Shown piece by piece: positions 55,599 through 64,000 of a DNA stretch of 64,000 bases (positions are counted from its first letter, which is position 1; each line of letters opens with the position of its first letter). The DNA lies in assembly GCA_025331565.1 (NCBI GenBank), contig JAFREQ010000038.1, positions 1,550,001 to 1,614,000 of the forward strand, written 5' to 3'. Position numbers and translations under genes: made by a program. The notes under the pieces are model-generated. The model was not told the origin of the DNA. It saw only the letters and a program-made list of their open reading frames with translations, and ran no database searches. This stretch comes from Holacanthus passer. Lineage: Eukaryota; Chordata; Actinopteri; Pomacanthidae.

Positions 55599-58500
55599 CT
55601 GCAAAGTACAGAAGAAAGGGAAAGGTTGAAAGAGACAAAGTGATAAATCAGCCGATTTAAGTTAACTGCTAATCACAAAGTCTTACCATGAGGATAAGCG
55701 ATAGATGTGGCACAGGTCTTGGAGGTGGCAGCAGCAAGCATCATCCCCACAAAGTCTGAAGCGTCTTTGGACGTCTCCTCCTCCTCATCCATGTTCTGCG
55801 GCGCCTTGGCCTCCAAGAGGCGACGTTTGATGTTTTCATAGATCACAAAGTGGATCACAGTCTCTGAGATACCGGCGTAGGATGCCGACATACCCCTGTA
55901 GAAGCCTCGCAGGCCATCTGTCTGATACACCCGCCGCACGCACTCAAACGCACTCATCCTTTGCTCACCTCGATTCCTGAGAAAAGACAGGGAAATATTC
56001 ATGTAGAAACATTTCGATTTCAATCCCTTGGAGCTTACTGCACTCTGTTGCACACTTTGGGGGACCCAGACATAGGAAAAACCAGAAACTGTCAACTTAA
56101 AGCCCTCATGGGAAGAATTTTATGTGGTTATAGCATCTTATGCAGAATTCTGCATTACATAAATTCTATGTTTTGGCTTCTTGCGCACAAGGAGGACAGA
56201 GGGAGGCTGGAGGACCAAACGGTTTCATACAGCTGGTTTTTAAATACAAAGGGAATATTGGAATATTGGACTGGAAAAACCATTTGCAATAATGAAAAGC
56301 ACATCAAAGGGCTTATAATAGTAGATCAGATGTTTATCTCTCTTGGCAACTGAAATTTGTAAAGCATTGTCATATTTACCTTGCATCCAGCTGGAGACGG
56401 GTCTTTATGAGCCATATTGGATTGGTTGCTGTGATGGCTGTAAAACCTGTGCAGGAAAAAACTACAGCATTACATTTTGTTCAAAATCTATTGTCAAGGT
56501 GCCAGTGGTACAATAAACTGTCCACGAACTAACACTCTAAATAAGATGTAAATGTTCTTTAAGCTGCATTCATGTTGGTAAAGTTAAAACAATGTAAAAA
56601 TGTTCTTTGAATAAAATGAAATGTAAAGTCACAAAGGCAGCTTAGAGAGAGAAAGCTAGCCCCTCTATAGACTATACTATGTGTGCTAGTAGGGGAGCAA
56701 CTGAATGCCATAAAAATTGAATGTCGTGCAAACAACTGTAAAAACCTGCTTCTTATGCAATGACCTAGATGGTGATGGGAGTAGAGGACAGACAGGCACA
56801 GAGAGAAAGAAGAACCAGATGTAAAAAGAAGCACAGATCTGTGGTGAGTACTCACGCAGACCCAAGTAACTCCTCACAGATGCAGCTAGAGACCCCTGGT
56901 GGTGCGGGGGTCTCATGCCCTTGCGAGAGGAGAGCTACGGTAGAGTTAAAGCCTAAAACAGACACAGGCTCGTGTGTAGCAAAATGACCGGCATGAAACC
57001 ATTTTACTTCCCATTCCCAGACTATACCACAGGATTTAACCCACCATATCCCAACCTCATGTGAAATGATCATCCCCCACCAAGACAGCAGAAGGGACAG
57101 AATACAGATGAGGTCTTGTTAATTCAAAATCCCTTGACATAAGAAAAAAACAACCATTAGCCTGCTAAGTGGCATTAATCACACAAATGACACCAAGTGT
57201 TGAAGCTTGGTTCGGACATGTATGCAAATTACAGCCTGACCAGTTTTGAAGTGGACAAGTGGTGAAAAGTAAGTCCATCCATTGTTAGCCATGGCCGTAG
57301 CCAGCCCTAACCTCTGCTGTTGGTATCATGTATCATTGCACAGATGAGATTAATCGCTGCACTGTCGGCATCTCATCAGCTGCCAGTTCAGCTCAGGCAG
57401 GTCTCACACTGCAGAATACCTGGATTTTCACTGGAGTCATACATACTGACAAATATTGACCTTGACAGGGTTGTTGAAATGTCTGAGTCATGGTGTGCTA
57501 AAAGTGGCACCATCGTGAACTTCAGATTCAACCATATATACCCACACACCCACAAATACACAGACACAGCCTGTAGCTACAGCGGTAACTGCCTGACTGA
57601 CCCACATTGCACTGGTTTGGTACTCCAAGCTGGATGAGAGTGATGTGAGAGCAGATAGCCTACCCTTGACATAAAAAGCATCAGAGAATAATGAGACAGT
57701 ATTTAAATCTGATCTTTAACACCTTACATTTTTAATTAAGCTGTTTTAGGATTGCAGAGTTGGTAGGATATCTGGCCAGAAGATGAGGAAAACAAGAAAA
57801 GCTTGTATTTCAATACACAGGGTCCTCATGAAGGGGGTAGCGTTCTAAATTTGTCAAATTTTGTACTATTTCAAAAGACAAGTCCTTTGAATCTAACACA
57901 ACACAAACTGGTTCAATCATTGCTTGCTGTCTACAGATATCAATGTAGCAGCAAAAGCTTACAGCAGCCCTCCAGTAAATACATTAGACAAGCCTGATCC
58001 TATATGTAACGCCACTGTTCGACTAAGCTTACCAGCACTGAACCAGAGGTCCATTTACTCAGTATTTCTGACAAGCATGATAAAAAAGTTCACTGTGTTC
58101 CTGTACGTTAAAAAGCCCTGCATGGCGGTGAATGTCAACCTGTTACCCAACATATATAGTTACCTGCCATTCCAGCCGACACCATGTGTACCTGTGTGGA
58201 GTCGGGTTCCAACACACCGTTCAGTTTCTCTTTGGCAGTCGAGTAAGCAGCAAAGTAGATTGCTCTGTTGGAAGTAAAAGACAAAAAGGTTGGTATATGT
58301 TAGGCCAGTACAAGGCAAAACAAGCTCTATATGCCATGTTTTTGTGTTTCAGTGGCAAGATAATTAGTCCCAGCCAACTGTGTGCCTCCAAACGAGATGT
58401 AGCTTATTAATTACACTACATTAACAAGTAAAACTGTCCCCACATCAGGATCAGCTTAATGAGCTTTAAAATAAAAAATAAATATTAAGTGTAGAGATGA

Positions 58501-61500
58501 GAGCAGAACCAACAGCCTCAGCAAATCAGCCTAGTCAGACAAAGAGGCTATTCAGTACAGTAAGCACATGTCGTCATTTGTTTTCAGCAATTAAAAAAGG
58601 TCATAATGATCATGGTCCAGCAGCACGATGTTTAGTTCGGTTCCTTTGTGCAATCATTTGTCAAAGGTGCTTAGTCAGACTGTTAATGATCCTTGAAGCT
58701 CATCAGTCGCATTAGGAGACAGTGTTTGTGTGGGCATTCATTGTTAAATGTGCGTCACAGCTCAGGAGGCCTTGTTGCCTTCACCTCCACTACATCAGCA
58801 TTCATTCACAATGTTAACAAAACACTCTTCATATGCTTAGCACCGGCACCTGCTCGCTGCAGCATGGAGCACTGATTAATGATCATGACATGTTATGTGT
58901 TATTACCTAACTGCAGTCATTAACAGTATTTTCAAGACATAGACCAGATAGCGTTTTCAAAATGCTGCTGCAGTTGCTATGTTTCAGTGCAGAAAGCGCT
59001 GAGAATGCCACGTTGATGAATGAGACCTAAGTGACCATGTATCCCGAATGCTTCTTTGTCACCAAGTAACCTCAAGGAGCCCTGTGGTGGTTACATAATA
59101 CCACCGTTTCTCACAGCCATGCCACATGAAAAAAATGTGTCCACAGCTTTCCTAGAAAGAGTAGCTGATATTAACATTTGAACCTAATAAGACTTCCTAG
59201 GCCTTTGTTCAGTTTAAGGTTACATCCCTAACATAAAGTACATAAGCATAAGCACAGGTGTTACTGATAACAGTAAGGATGGCTGAGTTCCTTTAAGTGT
59301 CTTTAAGCACGTACAATACCAGGACCCTGGAAATGGCTCATCAAAATGGAAAAAGTCTATTCACAGTAGCCACCAGTTGATTTGTTGGGCTAGTCAGTGG
59401 TGGTATGGAGGTGAGGCACCACATGAAAAACTGCTCTCAATACAAGCCGATGCTTTCCTGCTAAATGATACTTGTCAAATGTCAACTTGCTGATATTCAA
59501 TGACTTGCATTGTTGACATGGTAATTGTAGGCATGTTAACATAATGTTAGCATTCGGGAGCTCAGTTGTGGCTCAACTACAGCTGAGGCTGATAAAATTA
59601 TTGCTTATGCTGATGATAGCCTAGACTGCCAATGTAAAGCTGATTCTGACAGGGTGACTCTTAATGTAACAACATGACCTAAAGACCTAATAACACAGCT
59701 GCTACTTTAATGGGGAATAAGCAATTAGTTGTTACTTGAAAATAATGGCATATCTTGCATTAAAATAATATTCAGAAATATATTTTATTAATCAACTAAT
59801 TGGTTGAGCTGTAAAATGTCTAAAATACTGAAAACAAGAAAAACACAATTTCCTAAAGCCTTACATGACATGAGAAAACCCAAACATTTTCAACTTAATA
59901 TAACATGAGATAAATAAAAACAGCAACTCCTCACATTTGCTGCTAGAACTAGACAATGTTTGGCAAATTTGCTTCAAAAACAACAAACAAATTATTGATT
60001 ATGAAAAAATCGTTGATTAATTTTCTATCTGTGTTGTTCAACTTAAAAATTCCAGTACTGAACACTAGAAGAAATTTGGCAGATTTAGAATTCCATCAAA
60101 TATTCAATTAATCAAAGAGATAATTGTTACCATCAATTAACTGCTACTACTCTCTCTCTTACACATTGCTAAGAATATGTTGATGATGAAAACTATAGGT
60201 GACAAGAGACAGCTTACCTGGAAGGTGCCACACCCACTAAGTTTGGCCCCAAGCCTCTGAAGAGAGAGCGAGGTCCTTCTTTCTCCAATATCAATCTGAA
60301 CACAGAGCACACAAACACACAGAAAACACATTACACTGTGCATTACTTGACTTTAAGACCAATTAAACAAGTAAGGAAGGTATAAACAGTTTTTTGTCAG
60401 TGGTTTTCTTGGTGATGTCAGCTGGGCGGTCCATTCAACACTTCAGGTCCAGAGCAAGGCACCTTCAAAACTACTGGGTCAATGCTCTTGAAGTTTGGTA
60501 TGGATATTTAAAGGTTCCTAATGCATGGGTCGCCATTTTGTTAGCTGTCATTCACACACATGAGGATGTATATGCACACCTGCATACACACAGGTGATGC
60601 GATACACATTCCAGCGAATGGTTTCACAATACTTCACCTATCAACAGGTTGGTAACATGTCAAGAAACACACCAATGAGGCAACAATGATAGTGAAGAAG
60701 ACTGCAGACAAGTAAACATAGATGTAAACAATGCAGGCTTCACACTTTTAACACATATTGACTTCAACATCAAACCACACTTTCAACCTCAGTACAAGAA
60801 AAATTTAATGTGTAGGCTGCCGGGACATTTAATGCACACATTCATTCTCCAAACAGGATAAACACTTTTAGAAGACTGCATGGCCTTTGCTGTCCTTCCA
60901 CTTTCAGGAGGAACTTTAGCCTACATTCAAAGCCTTAAAACTAGTAGGGATCTAAGAATAGAAAAATTGCAAGTGGTCAGTTGTCAGTTCTTTGCCTCTT
61001 CCAACATTTATATATTGCAGGTTGTATTGAGCAATACAGCGTCTAGGGGACACAAATTTGACTTTAGATTTTAATAAGCCTATGTTAGATAGAATAATAA
61101 CTTAAAGGATTTGTGTGTCAATTAAAACTAAATACAGTCAGAAACAAAATTATAATGGATATGTCACAGGCAATCCTTGCATAACAACAGGATTACAATA
61201 AAAGACATGGGAACAAATGTATAAGATGTATAAGGCAGTTTCCAAAAAGTAGGGAAAGGTTGCCCAGTTTAATCATGTGCTTTCTTATTTATTGGTGTTC
61301 ATGTACAAGTTACAAAAAACAGATGTGCTCCAGTCTTCTTAGCTGTGTCATGTCTAAATTATATCATGCCACATTTGGCTTAGTGTGCAGAGGCTGGTCA
61401 GATGAACATTTTGAAATTTCCATGCAGCCTCGCTGACTGCACCCTATCCACCAATGCCTGAATAATGTCAACAATGCATGTGATTGGTTGCAAGCCGCAT

Positions 61501-63750
61501 GTTCTTCAACTTTCATAAGTACACAAATTTTGACAAAACTCTATACTTATTTTTTGGATTGAGACAAAAACTTATTTAGTTAGGATAATACAGCCAGCCT
61601 GCAGAAAAAGGTTCTTCTGGTGCTTCATTTAAATGTGGCTTAGTTAAGTGAATTAAAGTGGCATTGTGCCATTAAACACACTTTTTCCAGAGGCTATGAG
61701 CAGCCAGGACATGGCCTCCTCTTTAGAAGAGATCAGGCCATTGTTTTCCTTATGGAGCGGATCTAATTTCCTTCAACATCGCAACTGGCAATCTACCCAA
61801 ATCAAAGAGGTACTTGACTTAGTGGACATAAAATAGGAAAGGGCTTGTTTTAACAGACGCGAAAGAGTCTTGAGGAATCAAAAATGTATGAAAATCTCAC
61901 AAGATAAGAAATTATTATTAGCTGGATTTGTAATCAAATTCCCTGCTTGGCTATGTGTGCTCTGTGTAGCCCAAAGGGTGAGGAGTTGGGTTTCAGGGAG
62001 TGGTTGGCCTTGCCAGGGGGACATCAGCCAGACCAAACATCAACAGCAACAATATGGCGCACGCTGAGGAAGGAACCATGGCTCTGCAGGCAAACATCTC
62101 TGAGACAGGAGGGTGGAGGAACCATTTTGTGGGGATCTAGCAAAATTAATGATTTTTTTCCCTCAAATATAAAATTTTAAAAATTCACCTCAGTCACACC
62201 TCCCTTATCTGCAAATAGTACATAAATTAACAGCTCTGCTCATTTTGGGTAAAACTCATAGCCATTAGCTATCAGTTCTTACTAAGGTGAACATTTAGGC
62301 AATATTGTGTATAATCTACACAAAATATATACAGGATTTACTGGGTGTGGCCCCAAGACCTGGTTCTGAATTGGAACTAGTTCTGGTGGTTTTCTTTAAT
62401 CAGTACTTACCAGCTGCTAGTTCTCCCTGTCAGCCCCTTAATAGTCAACAACACTGTTAGTCAAAGAATGTTAGATGACCATGTTTCATTGACTGATTAG
62501 TTGCAGAAAAAAGAAACCCTCACACTCCATTTGGGAGCTATGCCTTGTCTTTACAGCCAGAACAAAGGTATTGCAACACGGTGTCTCTTGTAACATGGAA
62601 GTCGCTAACTGCTGCTAACTGTAGCTGCTGTTAGCTATTAGCCTAATTAGCTGTGCAGCTAACTGAGGGGAAAGGTTGGTTTTTACACTGCTAGCACAGG
62701 AGCTTTAGACTGCCAGGAGGAGGAGGTTTTCAAGCCTGGGGGTGGGACACAGTGGGATGCTGGATTGAGTCAGAATGAGGGGCAGAACCGGAGCCAGGTA
62801 AGTGGGCAACCGAACCAGGTTCAGCAGCCTCCCAGTAAACACAGCTAGACTGTGACCAAACACAGTCAGGCGGGGACAGGAGAGGAACAAGTTTATAGTC
62901 AGCCAAGTTTATGTACAGCCAGTTAATTTGTACGTATACATCATACATTGTATTTGCTTTAGTGAAGTTTTAAATTGTTTATTCCCATGTTTTTGAACAA
63001 CAAGACTTGTGTGATATTATACTGTGTTGACATAAATTAACAAAATGTTTAGTCTCCTTGCCGGTTGCTCCGACACATTCAGAATCAATAACGTTACAGC
63101 TTTTTCCATTAGCACTGTCATTAACAGGTGGCTTACTTTGTGCATACTCCATAAATTATACAGTATATTTAACAATTAATAAGTATAATTGACATGCGAC
63201 AACAAGTTGACAAATGGCTTGAACTAATGATGTTTTGATGTGGTGAACATTATTCTAATTAGATTTTTTACATGAAGATATAATTCAGTTTAAATAGTGG
63301 CTTTGCTTTTGTAAATATTGCTGTTGCTGCTTTAAAAACAATATTTTATTATATTTAAGATATCATTAAATTCTAATCCTGTTCTTAAAGTATTCATTTT
63401 AAATAATAATTTTAAAAAACTCTCAATTATTCCTTGATGCTAATAAAAGAACCAATATGAGTATCAATAAACTACCTCTCTAATAAGGAGCATCAATAAG
63501 AGTAGAAGTATCGATAAAAAATGATACCCATCTCTAGATGTAACACATGGCAGTCTGACAGTGATGAATGCTGTTGAGTACCCACTTGAGGAAGTGCACG
63601 GGGCCTGGCGGGGACACACGGGCCACACTGGCTCCGTTGACAGTACTGAGCTGAACCTCAGACACATAGAGGGTGATGGTGGACGACTGCAGACGGGTCT
63701 TCACTACTTCCAGCGGACAAGTCAATATGGCTCCGACCGTGCCCCCACAT
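55405..63750 (-). CDS. slc25a36: Mitochondrial pyrimidine nucleotide carrier SLC25A36 (5' end outside window)
   Basis: Six exons join in frame: 63750-63586, 60295-60218, 58264-58164, 56446-56380, 55976-55687 and 55598-55405. They give about 298 residues; human SLC25A36 has 311, so only the first exon (about 13 residues) is missing, beyond the right edge. The protein is a six-helix carrier of the mitochondrial inner membrane that exchanges pyrimidine and some guanine (deoxy)nucleotides with the matrix. The three carrier signatures are visible: PLEVVKTRLQ (repeat 1), PIWLIKTRLQ (repeat 2, with Trp in place of the usual acid, typical of this subfamily) and PHEVIRTRL (repeat 3, its Glu codon split by an intron). 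CGGTVGAILTCP, YRGMSASYAGISETVIHFV and the C-terminus YELVVYLLNG identify SLC25A36; SLC25A33 is the nearest alternative. No frameshift or stop was seen. Confidence 0.95.
55687..55976 (-). CDS. slc25a36: slc25a36 exon with end of repeat 2 and start of repeat 3
   Basis: 290 bases. Acceptor TTCTCAG ends at 55977, donor GTAAGA starts at 55686. It encodes NRGEQRMSAFECVRR through SIAYPH. An acidic stretch (MDEEEETSKDASD) forms the loop between repeats 2 and 3, as in the human protein. The following intron is only 88 bp. Confidence 0.97.
55977..56379 (-). other. slc25a36 intron (403 bp)
   Basis: Bounded by GTAAAT (56379) and TTCTCAG (55977). Nothing else recognised; open frames across the exon border are read-through. 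Confidence 0.93.
56380..56446 (-). CDS. slc25a36: slc25a36 short exon with second carrier signature
   Basis: 67 bases. Acceptor TGCACAG ends at 56447; donor GTAAAT starts at 56379. Encodes FTAITATNPIWLIKTRLQLDA, which holds the P-I-W-L-I-K signature of repeat 2. It is too short to show up as an open frame by itself; the frame and both splice sites agree with its neighbours. Confidence 0.96.
56447..58163 (-). other. slc25a36 intron (1.7 kb)
   Basis: Between donor GTAACT and acceptor TGCACAG. AT-rich; no repeat or gene recognised with confidence. Confidence 0.92.
58164..58264 (-). CDS. slc25a36: slc25a36 exon (helix 2 to start of repeat 2)
   Basis: 101 bases. Acceptor CCAACAG ends at 58265, donor GTAACT starts at 58163. 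Encodes AIYFAAYSTAKEKLNGVLEP and then DSTQVHMVSAGMA, covering the end of repeat 1 and the start of repeat 2. Confidence 0.96.
59250..59345. mobile_element. Partial, diverged copy of the 4918-5082 MITE
   Basis: AGCACAGGTGTTACTGATAA, then GATGGCTGAGTTCC, lines up with the left half of the complete element, with substitutions and small gaps. The right end is missing or unrecognisable. Confidence 0.6.
59500..59640 (+). repeat. Degenerate GTTAGCAT-type percomorph repeat
   Basis: GGCATGTTAACATAATGTTA, then GCATTCGGGAGCTCAG and CTACAGCTGAGGCTGAT, follow the pattern of a widespread fish repeat. Boundaries approximate. Confidence 0.4.
59787..60045 (+). repeat. ATTAATCAACTAAT-type percomorph interspersed repeat
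   Basis: TTAATCAACTAATTGGTTGA, then GCTGTAAAATGTCTAAAAT, CACAATTTCCTAAAGCC, AATGTTTGGCAAATTTGCTT and ATCGTTGATTAATTTTCT. I know this order of motifs from abundant percomorph repeats. No coding capacity. Confidence 0.55.
60218..60295 (-). CDS. slc25a36: slc25a36 exon (end of repeat 1 loop)
   Basis: 78 bases. Acceptor TTCAG ends at 60296, donor GTAAGC starts at 60217. Encodes LILEKEGPRSLFRGLGPN and LVGVAPS, including the conserved EG-x-R-x-L-x-RG-L-x-PN pattern that follows the first carrier signature. Confidence 0.96.
60408..60545. repeat. Possible fragment related to the 47241-47700 repeat
   Basis: CTTCAGGTCCAGAGCAAGG and TTGAAGTTTGGTATGGATAT resemble the start of that family. Similarity is weak. 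Confidence 0.3.
62582..62960 (+). repeat. TTAGCT-rich interspersed repeat
   Basis: Starts with several GCTAACTG/TTAGCTATTAGC units and goes on through GGATTGAGTCAGAATGAGG, GGAGCCAGGTAAG and CAGCCTCCCAGTAAACACAG. I recall this order from dispersed percomorph repeats. No open frame. It may be the front part of the family seen at 4212-4325. Confidence 0.4.
63586..63750 (-). CDS. slc25a36: slc25a36 second coding exon (first carrier signature)
   Basis: 165 bases. Acceptor CTGCCAG ends at 63751, donor GTGGGT starts at 63585. Encodes CGGTVGAILTCPLEVVKTRL and on to PPGPVHFL, with the P-x-E-x-x-K signature of repeat 1. An upstream ATG in the same open frame (63788) lies in the intron and is not the start; family members begin with a short separate exon. 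Confidence 0.96.
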
Positions 63751-64000
63751 CTGGCAGAAGGACAGAGATGGAAAAGGTGACATAGCAAACAATCATCAGT
63801 CTCAACTGACAGACCAAGACTGAAACTGAATGTCCTTTGTCGATGTCAGCAACAGTCAAGATGGCCGTAGGTGTGCAAAGTGTTAATTTTCCTGCATTAA
63901 TAAATTAGCGAATGATGTGGTTGTGGGAATTCTAACGATCTCTGGCATGTAGACAAGAAATAGCCCAGTGTGGGAACAGAGAGTTGGTCAGTTATGCTTT
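63751..64000 (-). other. Part of slc25a36 first intron, cut by window edge
   Basis: No sequence encoding the expected N-terminal 13 residues was found here, so exon 1 and the promoter lie to the right of the window. Confidence 0.8.

Larger units (their letters stand above)
58265..60217 (-). other. slc25a36 intron (1.95 kb) rich in repeats
   Basis: Contains the partial MITE copy (59250-59345), a GTTAGCAT-rich repeat piece (59500-59640) and an ATTAATCAACTAAT repeat (59787-60045). These account for a good part of the intron. Confidence 0.9.
60296..63585 (-). other. slc25a36 intron (3.3 kb)
   Basis: Between donor GTGGGT (63585) and acceptor TTCAG (60296). Contains interspersed repeat pieces at 60408-60545 and 62582-62960. 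No other exon seen. Confidence 0.9.

Noticed and set aside
55977..56095. N-terminal extension of the 55687-55976 exon frame
   Set aside because: Intron read-through: a TTCTCAG acceptor and the family alignment place the exon start at 55976.
63751..63788. ATG at 63788 as the start of slc25a36
   Set aside because: The frame runs through a clear acceptor (CTGCCAG); family members have a separate short first exon, and the extra residues do not match.

Overview
This window is nuclear DNA from a ray-finned fish, most likely a percomorph teleost. It holds parts of two spliced protein-coding genes, both on the minus strand, in otherwise AT-rich, CpG-poor DNA. The fish assignment rests on two things: the proteins are diverged but clearly orthologous to human SPSB4 and SLC25A36, and several interspersed repeats look like families I know from percomorph genomes. 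The species cannot be named from the sequence.

Layout, read in the direction of transcription (high to low coordinates). (1) 63750-55405: six coding exons of slc25a36, the mitochondrial pyrimidine nucleotide carrier. Every junction has GT/AG borders and keeps the frame. The first coding exon (about 13 residues) lies beyond the right edge. (2) About 54.8-45.2 kb: intergenic DNA with repeats and no convincing gene. (3) About 45.2-44.7 kb: a CpG-rich block with an inverted CCAAT box, the best candidate for the spsb4 promoter and first non-coding exon. (4) About 44.7-17.2 kb: a long presumed spsb4 intron with many repeats and one possible extra leader exon at 24.2-24.5 kb. (5) 17175-16289: the spsb4 exon with the end of the 5' UTR and the whole SPRY domain. 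(6) 16288-3917: a 12.4 kb intron. (7) 3916-3789: the last coding exon, with the SOCS box. (8) A probable 3' UTR of about 1.3 kb that contains a 173 bp CT/GA microsatellite. (9) Nothing recognisable to the left edge.

The two proteins do not act in one pathway: one is an E3 ubiquitin-ligase substrate receptor, the other a mitochondrial inner-membrane carrier. Their head-to-tail order matches human 3q23 (SLC25A36 then SPSB4). The related pair SPSB1 and SLC25A33 lies together on human 1p36, so this looks like an old linkage kept through vertebrate genome duplications.

I found no bacterial-type systems, CRISPR arrays, rRNA or tRNA genes, and no intact transposase or reverse transcriptase. The most unusual items are structural: a MITE with 14 bp perfect terminal inverted repeats and a second copy inside slc25a36, three other inverted repeats, a CA tract 17 bases inside an spsb4 intron, and the long GA tract in the presumed spsb4 3' UTR.
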